64,000 nt of DNA from Cellvibrio polysaccharolyticus (GTDB lineage Bacteria; Pseudomonadota; Gammaproteobacteria; Pseudomonadales; Cellvibrionaceae): contig NZ_PRDL01000001.1 in NCBI RefSeq assembly GCF_015182315.1, positions 3,162,001 to 3,226,000 of the forward strand. The letters run 5' to 3'. This document shows, piece by piece, positions 44,627 through 53,314 of the stretch. Every line of letters begins with the position of its first letter. Position 1 is the first letter of the stretch. Below the pieces are notes generated by a model, which was not told the origin of the DNA, ran no database searches, and saw only the letters and a list, made by a program, of their open reading frames with translations. The position numbers and the translations under genes were made by a program.

Positions 44627-46957
44627 ATGGCTGAATACCGCAAACTATGGTGGCTGCTTATTGCCATCCTCGCTCTCACCTTTTCTATTTTGGGCTATTT
44701 TGGCCGGGAGGTTTATCGAGAGGCTCCTCCTATACCCGGCAAAGTAATGACTACGTCGGGTCAGTTATTAATGACGAAAGACAGCATCCTCGACGGACAA
44801 ACTGCCTGGCAGTCTGTGGGCGGGATGCAACTGGGTTCCATTTGGGGACACGGCGCTTACCAGGCACCGGATTGGACAGCAGATTGGCTGCACCGCGAAT
44901 TGATTACCTGGCTCGATTTAGCCGCGCAGGATAAATTTGGTAAAAATTTTGATGCGCTTGAAGGCGGTCAGCAATACCAATTGCGGTTTGATTTGAAAAC
45001 TGAATATCGTACCAATACTTATAACGCAGCCACTGATACGCTGACCGTCAGCGAAAGACGTGCAGCTGCCATTGCGCAAACTGCCGATTACTATAGTCGC
45101 TTGTTCAGCGCAGCCCCCGAGTTGCAAAAAACGCGTGAAAGTTACGCCATGAAAGAAAATACTTTGCCGAGCGCAGAGCGTCGTGCCCGCATGACCGAGT
45201 TTTTCTTCTGGACGGCCTGGTCTGCTTCTACCGAGCGCCCGGATAGCCATGCCACTTACACCAACAACTGGCCGCACGAACCTTTAATTGAAAACAAACC
45301 GACTGCTGAAAACATTATCTGGTCTATTGCCAGCGTGGTGTTGCTGATTGCCGGTGTTGGCGGTTTGATCTGGGCCTGGGCATTTTTACGCAAGCACGAT
45401 GAAGTAGACCCGGTTGCTCCGCAGCGCGATCCTATTTCTTTGGTAAACCTCACCGCTTCACAAAAAGCCTTGGGTAAATATTTATTCCTGGTGGTAGCCC
45501 TCTTCTGCTTCCAGGTAATGCTGGGCGGATTTACGGCGCACTACACCGTAGAAGGTCAGAAATTTTACGGCATTGATGTATCCCAGTGGTTCCCCTATTC
45601 ATTAACACGCACCTGGCATATTCAGTCTGCTCTTTTCTGGATTGCGACTGGTTTTCTTGCTGCCGGTTTGTTCCTTGCGCCGATTATTAACGGCGGTAAA
45701 GACCCCAAATACCAGAAACTCGGTGTGGATATTTTATTCTGGGCACTGGTTATTGTGGTCGTTGGCTCATTCGTTGGTAACTTCCTCGCCATTTCACAAC
45801 TGATGCCAGCTCACCTGAATTTCTGGCTGGGTCACCAGGGCTATGAATATGTTGACCTGGGTCGCTTATGGCAAATTGGTAAATTCCTCGGCATCGTTTT
45901 CTGGTTGGTATTAATGCTGCGCGGTATTGTGCCGGCACTGTACAAACCCGGTGATAAAAACCTGCTCGCGCTGTTGACTGCCTCTGTTGTTGCTATCGGC
46001 CTGTTCTACGGTGCCGGCTTCTTCTACGGCGAACGCACTCACTTGTCTGTCATGGAATACTGGCGCTGGTGGATTGTGCACCTGTGGGTAGAAGGTTTCT
46101 TCGAAGTATTTGCCACCGCAGCACTGGCCTTTATTTTCTGCAGCATGGGCCTGGTATCACGCACGCTGGCAACTACTGCGAGCCTGGTATCTGCATCATT
46201 GTTTATGCTTGGCGGTATTCCGGGCACCTTCCACCACTTGTATTTTGCGGGCACCACCACGCCGGTAATGGCAATTGGCGCAACCTTCAGTGCGCTGGAA
46301 GTCGTTCCGTTAGTGGTGCTGGGTTATGAAGCTTGGGAAAACTGGCATTTGAAAAGCCGCGCCCAGTGGATGCAACACCTGAAATGGCCGTTGATTTTCT
46401 TCGTGGCAGTAGCTTTCTGGAATATGTTGGGTGCCGGTGTCATGGGCTTTATGATCAACCCGCCTATCGCGCTCTATTACATTCAAGGCCTTAACACTAC
46501 CCCAATGCACGCTCACGCCGCGCTGTTTGGTGTGTACGGATTCCTTGCGCTTGGCTTCACGCTGATGGTACTGCGCTACATTCGTCCGCAACTGGTATTT
46601 AATGAGCGGTTAATGAAAACGGGCTTCTGGTGGTTGAACATTGGTTTGGCACTGATGCTGTTCACCAGCTTGTTGCCGGTCGGTATTATCCAGTTCCACG
46701 CCAGTGTTACCGAAGGTATGTGGTACGCCCGTAGTGAAGAATTTATGCAACAGGATATTCTGCAAACCCTGCGCTGGATTCGTACTTTTGGTGATGTGGT
46801 GTTTATTGTGGGCGCGCTGGCGGTAAGCTGGCAGGTGGTATCGGGTGTTTTCTTCCACCGCAGCGGCGGCAACACCGCTGCAGTATTTGACCCGACACAA
46901 AAACAACATGCAAAAGAAGAAGGCAGCTGCTGTGGTAGCTGTGGTGGCGGAAAATAG
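44627..46957 (+). CDS. norZ: Quinol-dependent nitric oxide reductase (qNor)
   Basis: 776 residues from the ATG at 44627 (MAEYRKLWWLLIAILALTF), with GGAGATCAACAATC before it; the frame extends back through the NsrR sites but those 59 residues are not family-like. The N-terminal soluble extension fused to the NorB-type 12-helix core marks the quinol-using form (SGQLLMTKDSILDGQTAWQSVGGMQLGSIWGHGAYQAPDWTADWLHRE). Core His motifs: ARTWHIQSALFWIATG-type TRTWHIQSALFW, WWIVHLWVEGFFEVF, PGTFHHLYFAGTT, MHAHAALFGVYGF. It reduces 2 NO to N2O at the inner membrane. The C-terminus ends in a short Cys/Gly tail (SCCGSCGGGK). Confidence 0.94.
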   Translation: MAEYRKLWWLLIAILALTFSILGYFGREVYREAPPIPGKVMTTSGQLLMTKDSILDGQTAWQSVGGMQLGSIWGHGAYQAPDWTADWLHRELITWLDLAAQDKFGKNFDALEGGQQYQLRFDLKTEYRTNTYNAATDTLTVSERRAAAIAQTADYYSRLFSAAPELQKTRESYAMKENTLPSAERRARMTEFFFWTAWSASTERPDSHATYTNNWPHEPLIENKPTAENIIWSIASVVLLIAGVGGLIWAWAFLRKHDEVDPVAPQRDPISLVNLTASQKALGKYLFLVVALFCFQVMLGGFTAHYTVEGQKFYGIDVSQWFPYSLTRTWHIQSALFWIATGFLAAGLFLAPIINGGKDPKYQKLGVDILFWALVIVVVGSFVGNFLAISQLMPAHLNFWLGHQGYEYVDLGRLWQIGKFLGIVFWLVLMLRGIVPALYKPGDKNLLALLTASVVAIGLFYGAGFFYGERTHLSVMEYWRWWIVHLWVEGFFEVFATAALAFIFCSMGLVSRTLATTASLVSASLFMLGGIPGTFHHLYFAGTTTPVMAIGATFSALEVVPLVVLGYEAWENWHLKSRAQWMQHLKWPLIFFVAVAFWNMLGAGVMGFMINPPIALYYIQGLNTTPMHAHAALFGVYGFLALGFTLMVLRYIRPQLVFNERLMKTGFWWLNIGLALMLFTSLLPVGIIQFHASVTEGMWYARSEEFMQQDILQTLRWIRTFGDVVFIVGALAVSWQVVSGVFFHRSGGNTAAVFDPTQKQHAKEEGSCCGSCGGGK

Positions 46958-47033
46958 CCTGACAATTAACCAACACACCCACCGAACATGCCTTCCGGGA
47001 TGTTCGGCCCCGGTGTAACGGTGATGTAAAGCC

Positions 47034-47072
47034 GGAGCAGCTGCAAAATTATTCAAGGTAGCTGCTCCTTTT
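47034..47072 (+). terminator. Terminator downstream of the NO reductase gene
   Basis: GGAGCAGCT (47034-47042) and AGCTGCTCC (47060-47068) pair perfectly, followed by TTTT. The loop is 17 nt, rather long. Confidence 0.6.
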
Positions 47073-47204
47073 CAAAACCCTGCTATCCATAAAACAAGGT
47101 TACGCATACAGAAACTTTCGAATAAAACAGCACGCCTGATTTACCTGCTTTCACAACAACACCGCCCGTCGACCCTCTCCTGCTGTAAAAAATCTCCGCC
47201 AAAC

Positions 47205-47220
47205 TACCTATTTGTAGGTA
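47205..47220. promoter_or_regulatory. NarL/NarP 7-2-7 binding site upstream of the cytochrome c-nirK operon
   Basis: TACCTAT-TT-GTAGGTA: the first heptamer is a perfect TACYYMT, the second reads TACCTAC on the complement (6 of 7). It is 187-202 bp before the cytochrome start, implying a long leader or an intervening promoter. Confidence 0.7.
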
Positions 47221-47406
47221 TTTCTCTATGCTTCCAATTTTCCGGAGCCTACCGGAAGAGAAGTAGTTTTACGCTATTTTATGTGCCACTTTCAGCTGCC
47301 CTGCTTACCTCCCTGGCGCAATTTCAACTTTTCCCCATTCTGATATTTTGATCATGCAACCAGACGTTTTAGCCAGTACAAAAACCGTACAAAACGGGAG
47401 AAGAAA

Positions 47407-47814
47407 ATGCCTTTACTTCGACGGGTATTCAATCAATGCAACAGAAGTGTCGTCTTGTTGGCGATGGTATTACCAGCCGCGCACAGTTTGGCTGACGATG
47501 TCACTGCGGGCAAAGCGGTTTATCAAAAAAATTGTCAGGCATGCCATCAACCCACCGGCGCAGGCATCAAGGGAGCGTTTCCACCACTGGCAGACAACCC
47601 GAACATTAAAGATAACCCCGAACATATTGCCAACAGTATTTTGAAAGGACAGTCCGGCCACATCACCGTTAACGGCGATAGTTACAACGGCATGATGCCG
47701 CCGCTCGCTCACCTTTCTGATGAAAACATCGCCGATGTGGTGGCCTTTATTCTGGCCGAATGGAACGAGAGCAAAACCACATTAAGTGCAGCAGATATCA
47801 AAGCGTTACGTTAA
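47407..47814 (+). CDS. Small periplasmic cytochrome c, likely electron donor to NirK
   Basis: 135 residues with a Sec signal peptide (VVLLAMVLPAAHSLADD). One heme c site CQACH sits at about residues 43-47 in GKAVYQKNCQACHQPTGAGIKGAFPPLAD; the axial Met is probably in YNGMMPPLAHLSD. Class I monoheme type. It begins the nirK operon, 29 bp before nirK, and likely passes electrons from the quinol pool to the copper nitrite reductase. RBS: CGGGAGAAGAAA before ATG. Confidence 0.92.
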   Translation: MPLLRRVFNQCNRSVVLLAMVLPAAHSLADDVTAGKAVYQKNCQACHQPTGAGIKGAFPPLADNPNIKDNPEHIANSILKGQSGHITVNGDSYNGMMPPLAHLSDENIADVVAFILAEWNESKTTLSAADIKALR

Positions 47815-47843
47815 TTTATTATTGGTCATAAAAGGAAAGAACT

Positions 47844-48998
47844 ATGAAAACCCAATCACGTCGTTTATGTAAATTGGCCATGGTGTCACTGTTGCTGGGC
47901 AGTATGGTGATTCCCGTGGCAAACGCACAAAAGCTTAAACACGAAGGTGAATTTATTGTTGACGGCATGGTGTTCGGCTTACCCAAAGCAAAAGTTTTCA
48001 CTGAAGATTACAGCGGCCCACCGGTAGTAGGTGAATACCTGAGTGCCCTGCCGCACTTGCAAAAGCTCGACTACAAAGGCAACAAGGAACACCATGTGCG
48101 CATGGATGTTATTTCTCAAAAAGTAGAAATTGCACCGGGCGTAAGTTACACCGCGTGGACTTTTGGTGGCTCGGTTCCAGGCCCTACTCTGCATGTGCGT
48201 GAAGGCGACCGCGTGGTTTTCACCATGAAAAACCGCTCTGATGAAGCGGTAGTGGTAACTGATCCGGTAAAAGGCGGCTCTCCGTATTTCGAGCAATTGC
48301 AAGCTAACCCTTACCAGAAAAATGTACCGGCAATTACTCCGATGCCGCACTCCATGGACTTCCACAGCGGCACTGTAGCGGCGGATGATAAATGGCGTTC
48401 TATCGCACCAGGTGAAACCATCGAGTTTGAATGGGTTGCCAACTATCCCGGTGTTTACATGTACCACTGCGGCACTGCCAGCGTACTGATGCACAGTGCG
48501 ATGGGGCAATACGGTGCGGTGGTTGTATCACCGAAGAAAGGTTTTTCTACCGATAAAAAAGTGGATCATGAATTCGTGGTAGTGCAATCAGAATTCTATC
48601 TGGAAAAAATAGGCACCGAATATGTGTATGACCATACTGCCGCCATGGCGCGTGATGCCAGCCATGTAGCTTTCAACGGCCATGTGAGTGCGCTGAGCAA
48701 AACTCCGTTGCGTGCCAATGCCGGTGACCGTGTGCGTTTGTATGTTCTCAATGTTGGCCCGAGCGGTACTTCAAGCTTCCACGTTATCGGCGCAATTTTT
48801 GATCGCGTGTGGTACGAAGCCAGCCCGGAAAACGAATGGCGCGGTATGCAAACTGTTTTGCTGGGAGCCAGTAACGCTGCGGTTATTGAGTTCATTGTAC
48901 CGGAAGAAGGCTTGTACAAACTGGTAGACCACGAGTTTGCCGATGCAGAGCGTGGTGCTGCCGGTGCGCTGATTGCAGGCCCTCGTGTAAAACGTTAA
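47844..48998 (+). CDS. nirK: Copper-containing nitrite reductase (NO-forming)
   Basis: 384 residues with a signal peptide (to about ANAQ, residue 29). Two cupredoxin domains. Type 1 copper ligands: His169 (PMPHSMDFHS), Cys209, His217, Met220 (MYHCGTASVLMHSAM). Type 2 copper ligands: His174, His208 and His313 (SSFHVIGAIFDRVW). The short Cys-to-His loop CGTASVLMHSAMGQYG differs from the CAPxxxxxWH loop of classical NirK and belongs to the other large clade. It reduces nitrite to NO in the periplasm. Part of cytochrome c-nirK-nirV-sco. RBS: AAAGGAAAGAACT before ATG. Confidence 0.95.
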   Translation: MKTQSRRLCKLAMVSLLLGSMVIPVANAQKLKHEGEFIVDGMVFGLPKAKVFTEDYSGPPVVGEYLSALPHLQKLDYKGNKEHHVRMDVISQKVEIAPGVSYTAWTFGGSVPGPTLHVREGDRVVFTMKNRSDEAVVVTDPVKGGSPYFEQLQANPYQKNVPAITPMPHSMDFHSGTVAADDKWRSIAPGETIEFEWVANYPGVYMYHCGTASVLMHSAMGQYGAVVVSPKKGFSTDKKVDHEFVVVQSEFYLEKIGTEYVYDHTAAMARDASHVAFNGHVSALSKTPLRANAGDRVRLYVLNVGPSGTSSFHVIGAIFDRVWYEASPENEWRGMQTVLLGASNAAVIEFIVPEEGLYKLVDHEFADAERGAAGALIAGPRVKR

Positions 48999-49059
48999 TC
49001 GCTACTGTTAAGTAAAAACCTAAGAAGTAAGTAAGCAGTCAGAAAAAGGAACCTCCGCC

Positions 49060-49806
49060 ATGAAAAAACTTGCAAGCCTTGCCGTACTCTTGTGTGCAGC
49101 CTCGGCATGGTCTGAGCCGGTAGTGATTGACGGAGGTGCCTTTCAGTCACCGCTGGTGCTGGATGACGAAGTCGTCAGCTTGCCCGTTGCCTCTTTTAAA
49201 CTGGATGCTGTTCAGGTAAGCAATCGCGATTTTCAAAAATTTGTAGAAAAAAATCCGCAATGGCAACGGGGCAATGTTCCCGGCATTTTCAGTGACCACA
49301 ATTACCTGCGTCATTGGCAGTCACCCTTACAAGCCGGTGAAGACATAAACGATCTGCCAGTTACCCGCGTCTCCTGGTACGCCGCCCGCGCCTATTGCGA
49401 ATCGCAAGGCGGTCGTTTACCAAGTAAAGATGAATGGGAATATGTATCGCAACAAATTCGCCAGCTGGATGGCATCAGCGACAAGGAATATGCTCGCCAT
49501 GTTTTTTCCTGGTACAGCAACCCGAATAGCGAAAATTTAAAAGCGGTTGGCTCCGGCACTGCCAGCGCCAACGGCATCCACGACTTGCATGGTCTGGTCA
49601 GTGAGTGGGTTGAAGATTTTCAACTGCTAATGACCAACGGCGACGATGCCGATTTACTGACCAGTTCCTGTGGTGATACTGCGCGCTTTATGGCCAACTA
49701 CGACACCGCCAGCTACGCGACTTTTTTCCGTTATCAATCACGCAGCAACTATCAACCACACACAACGACCAGCACGCTCGGCTTTCGCTGTGCCTGGTCT
49801 CTTTAA
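49060..49806 (+). CDS. nirV: NirV-like formylglycine-generating-enzyme-fold protein
   Basis: 248 residues with a signal peptide (LAVLLCAASAWSEP). The SUMF1/FGE-sulfatase fold is visible: VIDGGAFQSPLV, FKLDAVQVSNRDFQKFVEKNPQW, LPVTRVSWYAARAYCESQGGRLPSKDEWEYV, DLHGLVSEWVEDF, and the end TLGFRCAW. NirV proteins are commonly encoded after nirK; their role is not established, though NirK maturation is suspected. It is 61 bp after nirK and 36 bp before the Sco gene. Confidence 0.88.
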   Translation: MKKLASLAVLLCAASAWSEPVVIDGGAFQSPLVLDDEVVSLPVASFKLDAVQVSNRDFQKFVEKNPQWQRGNVPGIFSDHNYLRHWQSPLQAGEDINDLPVTRVSWYAARAYCESQGGRLPSKDEWEYVSQQIRQLDGISDKEYARHVFSWYSNPNSENLKAVGSGTASANGIHDLHGLVSEWVEDFQLLMTNGDDADLLTSSCGDTARFMANYDTASYATFFRYQSRSNYQPHTTTSTLGFRCAWSL

Positions 49807-49842
49807 AGTTGACTACCCCTGTTAATTACCGAGGTTTTATCC

Positions 49843-50523
49843 ATGTTAAATAAACCGGAAAAAAATCGGATGCATTCCGTCAGTTCTATTCTCTTCTCAC
49901 TGGCGCTGGGGAGCTGCATATCGCTGACCGCCAGCGCTGATGATCATGATGCACACAACCATGATCAGCACAAAGCCGAAGTACATCATCACGACCACAA
50001 ACACACCAGCCTTGCTGCTGGCGAAGTGAACCACCACGACTCGCTCTATCATTTTTCTGCCAACTGGACTGATCAAAACAACAGCAAATTAACCCTGAAC
50101 GATTTCAAAGGGCAGCCGGTTATTATCAGTATGATTTACGGCAACTGCCGCACTGCCTGCCCGGTGCTGGTGAATGATGCACGGCAAATTATTAAAAAGC
50201 TCAACCCGCAACAGCAGCAAACCGTAAAAGTGGTTTTTGTCAGTTTTGATGCGAAACACGATACCCCGGAAGTGCTGGCAGACTACGCAGAGCAAATGGA
50301 TCTCGCGCAACCCAACTGGCATTTTCTGAACGGCTCCGCCTCAGACATTCGTACTCTGGCCACCTTGCTGGGCATTCGTTACCGCGAAAAAAGCGATGGC
50401 AACTTTGATCACAGCAACATCCTCACCTTGCTGGATAAGGAAGGCCGCATCGCCCACCGCGTGGAAGGCCTGCAACAGCCAGCCGAACCCATGATCAAAA
50501 AAATCTCCGCTCTTCTGCCTTAA
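49843..50523 (+). CDS. SCO1/SenC copper chaperone with a His-rich N-terminus
   Basis: 226 residues. After a signal segment (ILFSLALGSCISLTASA) comes a His/Asp-rich stretch (DDHDAHNHDQHKAEVHHHDHKHTS, about residues 33-56), likely binding copper. The thioredoxin-like SCO domain has the copper motif GNCRTACPVL (Cys102, Cys106) and the partner His in DGNFDHSNILTLLD. In the nirK operon it most likely delivers copper to NirK, although SCO proteins classically serve cytochrome oxidase. The alternative start MHSV at codon 10 is possible. Confidence 0.9.
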   Translation: MLNKPEKNRMHSVSSILFSLALGSCISLTASADDHDAHNHDQHKAEVHHHDHKHTSLAAGEVNHHDSLYHFSANWTDQNNSKLTLNDFKGQPVIISMIYGNCRTACPVLVNDARQIIKKLNPQQQQTVKVVFVSFDAKHDTPEVLADYAEQMDLAQPNWHFLNGSASDIRTLATLLGIRYREKSDGNFDHSNILTLLDKEGRIAHRVEGLQQPAEPMIKKISALLP

Positions 50524-50574
50524 ATTGCATCTCTTACGGGAGGTTTTGAGAAAGTCTCAAGCCGCACAATGTAA

Positions 50575-50751
50575 GTTTGGCGTAAGGATATTTGTTCCAA
50601 AACGTTGCAAGCCAGGGATGGCTTGCTTGAGCTACAGGGATGATTCATTCGCCACATCCGTGTGGCTCACCCTGCGGGCAGCTACGCTGTGCAAATTGGC
50701 TATCCTGCCAATTTGTCATGCGTTTTTGGAACAAAAATCCTTATGACAAAC
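50575..50751. repeat. Modular palindromic element, copy 5 (forward, with module B)
   Basis: Arms 50575-50602 and 50724-50751 pair at 25 of 28 positions; the motif TTAGG is replaced by TAAGG here and by the matching CCTTA in the other arm. The interior starts with the hairpin GCAAGCCA-GGGA-TGGCTTGC, then GAGCTACAGGGATGATTCAT, then module B (CGCCACATCCGTGTGGCTCA ... TGCCAATTTGTCATGCG), which is also found in copy 1. Left flank GCACAATG and right flank GGACAAATGGCACC match the family. It is 51 bp after the Sco gene. Confidence 0.87.
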
Positions 50752-50908
50752 GGACAAATGGCACCCGCCATACAAGCCCACCAAAAAAAATATCAACAGC
50801 TACGCCCTTTGTTACTCTCTTCCACTTGCGACACAACCAAAGCCCGCTTAAGCTCGTGCCTCCGGTTTGTAACCGGTTAACAACAATCACGAATTATAAG
50901 GTCGGGCA

Positions 50909-52030
50909 ATGAAAACATCCGCTACGCTTCTCTTTTGCTGCATTGCACTCGCCAGTTGCGGTCAATCCGGTTCAGATACCACGGCATCATCCGCTGCGAT
51001 AGTCGCCTCCAGCGCTGCTGCAGAAACTTCCTCTGTGCAAGCCACCAACGATGCTGCATTCACCGGCGCAAACAGCCGTTTAATCGGCCGTTTCGACACC
51101 GCCGAAACGGGCAAAGCACAATTCACCTGGCCAGGCTCTGCCATTGAATTCACCTTTGAAGGCAGCAACGCCAGCATTAATCTGCAAAGCGCAGAACGGG
51201 TTCGTTTTGAAGTTAACGTTGACGGCGAAAAGAAAACCTTATGGGTTGACGCCAACGAAACCCGTTATCCGCTGGCCACCGACCTCGCTCCGGGCAAACA
51301 CACGATTCGCCTGACCCGCGTTTCAGAATCGTCTGCCGGTGTCACCGCGCTGACCAGCGACCCGCAAACCGACGGCCAACTGTTGGCAGCGCCGCAAGCG
51401 CCGGATCGTCAACTACTGGTGATTGGCGATTCCATCACCGCCGGTTACGGGGTTGAAGGCGATAGTGCCGAATGCAAATACTCCCTCGACACCAGTACGC
51501 AACAACTCACCTACGCCGCATTGGCCGCACAAAAACTGGACGCCGATTTGCAAGCGATTGCCTGGTCCGGCATTGGTGCCTGGCGCTCTTATGGTGAAGA
51601 AACACCGACCAGTCCGACTATCCTCACCCGCTACCAGCGCACCCTGGCCACCGATGAAAACAGCCGTTGGGATGTTACGCAGTACCAACCGGATGCCATC
51701 ATTATCAATATCGGCACCAACGATTTCTGGCAGGGTTCTGTAACCGAAGAATATCGTCATGGCATGAGCCAACTGATCACCCAGGTGCAAACAGATTATG
51801 CCGGTAAGCCGGTTTACGTCATGGTCAGCCCGATGCTGTCCGGCGATGCACGCAGCTCGCAAACTGAAATTTTGTCATCGCTGACCAATGACAATATTCA
51901 CTTGCTGGATGCCGGAAAAATTGAAGCGGAAGATGGCCTGGGTTGCGACTACCATCCCAACCTGACAACGCAACAACGGCTTGCTGATGCAGTGGGTGAA
52001 CGTCTTGCCAAAGATTTGGGTTGGCAGTAA
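50909..52030 (+). CDS. CE2-type SGNH acetyl-esterase lipoprotein
   Basis: 373 residues. The lipobox is LASC (Cys17), followed by an Ala/Ser/Thr-rich linker. Residues about 55-165 form a jelly-roll domain and about 168-373 an SGNH hydrolase: block I IGDSITAGYG (nucleophile Ser), WSGIGAWRSYG, block III NIGTNDFWQG, and block V DYHPN with the catalytic His. This two-domain layout is that of carbohydrate esterase family 2, known from Cellvibrio, where it deacetylates xylan or glucomannan. Predicted outer-membrane or surface location. RBS: AAGGTCGGGCA before ATG. Confidence 0.88.
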   Translation: MKTSATLLFCCIALASCGQSGSDTTASSAAIVASSAAAETSSVQATNDAAFTGANSRLIGRFDTAETGKAQFTWPGSAIEFTFEGSNASINLQSAERVRFEVNVDGEKKTLWVDANETRYPLATDLAPGKHTIRLTRVSESSAGVTALTSDPQTDGQLLAAPQAPDRQLLVIGDSITAGYGVEGDSAECKYSLDTSTQQLTYAALAAQKLDADLQAIAWSGIGAWRSYGEETPTSPTILTRYQRTLATDENSRWDVTQYQPDAIIINIGTNDFWQGSVTEEYRHGMSQLITQVQTDYAGKPVYVMVSPMLSGDARSSQTEILSSLTNDNIHLLDAGKIEAEDGLGCDYHPNLTTQQRLADAVGERLAKDLGWQ

Positions 52031-52060
52031 GAAGTTAAAATCTCACCATGCACAATGCGA

Positions 52061-52216
52061 GTTTGGCGTCAGGATGTTTGTTCCAAAACGTTGCAAGCCA
52101 GGGACGCCCGCCATGGATGGCGGAAGTTAGAGCAACGCAGGAGCAGTTGCCGTTGGCTTGCTCGAGCCACAGGGATGTGTTTATGCGTTTTTGGAACAAA
52201 CATCCTGATGACAAAC
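52061..52216. repeat. Modular palindromic element, copy 6 (forward, with module A)
   Basis: Arms 52061-52088 and 52189-52216 pair at 26 of 28 positions; TTAGG is replaced by TCAGG with the matching CCTGA in the other arm. In the interior the hairpin GCAAGCCA-GGGA / TGGCTTGC is split: module A (CCGCCATGGATGGCGGAAGT ... GCAGTTGCCGT) is inserted in its loop. GAGCCACAGGGATGTGTTTA follows. Flanks GCACAATGCGA and GGACGGAATG are conserved. It is 30 bp after the CE2 esterase gene. Confidence 0.88.
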
Positions 52217-52265
52217 GGACGGAATGATTAAACAGCGCCGAAAAAATTGAGCGCTTTTCAACAGC

Positions 52266-53171
52266 TCAATCCTCATCCAACGCTTTGAATTGTTCATCCA
52301 GATAATCAATCAACGCGCGTACCGCAGGCAGCAGTCCGCGCCGCGATGGAAATACCAGGTGAATAATTTCCCGGCGCGGTGCCCAAGCGGGGATAACTTT
52401 TACCAGCTGTTTTTCACTCAACTGCGAAAGCATCATCATCGCCGGCAGCTGCACCACCCCCACGCCAGCCACCGCGGCATTACGCAATGCCATCATGCCT
52501 CGCGTCACCAGACGCGGACGGTGCACTACCGTTACTTCTTCACCATCCGGCCCGAACAAATGCCAGCGGTGTTGCTCTTGCGGTAGCCCCAAAGCGAGAC
52601 TCGGCAATGCCGACAAATCTACCGGATGACGCACCGGATCAAACTGTGCCAGCAACGTCGGGCTGGCAACCAGGCACTGACCGCGATCACCCAGTATTTT
52701 CAGCACCAGATCACTGTTTTCCAGCGGTGGTGGGCGCACTCTTATCGCCACGTCCACGCCTTCTTCAATAACATCCACCCGGCGGTTGGTTTCTTCCAGG
52801 TGCACCTTCACTTGCGGAAAGGCCACCATAAAATTCGCCAGCATTTCTCCTACTCTGGTATCCAGCAAGGCAACCGGACAGGTTACTCGCACGACACCGC
52901 AAGGCTCGGAACGGGTGGCCGCAATGGCGTCTTCGGCGGCATCGGCTTCAATCAGCATCGCCCGGCAAGAGGTGTAATAAATTTGCCCGGCTTCCGTCAC
53001 GGAGAAATGACGGGTAGAACGCTGAATCAAACGGGTATCCAGGCGCGCTTCCAATTCGGCAATACGCCGGCTGATGCGGGATTTGGGGATACCCAGCGCC
53101 CGCCCCGCCGGTGCAAACCCGCCGTGCTCGACGACCTGAGCAAAGTAGAAAAGATCATTCAGATCATACAT
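52266..53171 (-). CDS. LysR-family transcriptional regulator
   Basis: 301 residues from the ATG at 53171 (MYDLNDLFYFAQVVEHGGFA), with CGAGAAGCTGCAA before it. N-terminal winged helix: FAPAGRALGIPKSRISRRIAELEARLDTRLIQRSTRHFSVTEAGQIYY. The C-terminal LysR substrate domain (GVVRVTCPVALLDTRVGEML) ends near residue 300. It is divergent from the pirin and isochorismatase-like genes with about 140 bp between starts, and so probably regulates them. The effector is unknown. Confidence 0.9.
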   Translation of the reverse strand: MYDLNDLFYFAQVVEHGGFAPAGRALGIPKSRISRRIAELEARLDTRLIQRSTRHFSVTEAGQIYYTSCRAMLIEADAAEDAIAATRSEPCGVVRVTCPVALLDTRVGEMLANFMVAFPQVKVHLEETNRRVDVIEEGVDVAIRVRPPPLENSDLVLKILGDRGQCLVASPTLLAQFDPVRHPVDLSALPSLALGLPQEQHRWHLFGPDGEEVTVVHRPRLVTRGMMALRNAAVAGVGVVQLPAMMMLSQLSEKQLVKVIPAWAPRREIIHLVFPSRRGLLPAVRALIDYLDEQFKALDED

Positions 53172-53314
53172 TTGCAGCTTCTCGTGTTGTGACCCGCCCA
53201 TTGTTCTATAAATAGAACAATCAGTTCAAAAATCGCCTACTACCGGCATTTTCGTCCCGCTCATATGATTTGTCCATGGCATCACGCCACCAACCGGAAC
53301 CTGTGGAGGTTTTT

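Larger units (their letters stand above)
46958..47406. other. Intergenic region between NO reductase and the nirK cluster
   Basis: 449 bp without a supported gene. It holds a hairpin CCGAACAT/ATGTTCGG (46982-47007), a terminator at 47034, a NarL site at 47205, a TTCCGG/CCGGAA inverted repeat (47240-47257) and then an AT-rich leader of about 150 bp to the cytochrome gene. Confidence 0.5.
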
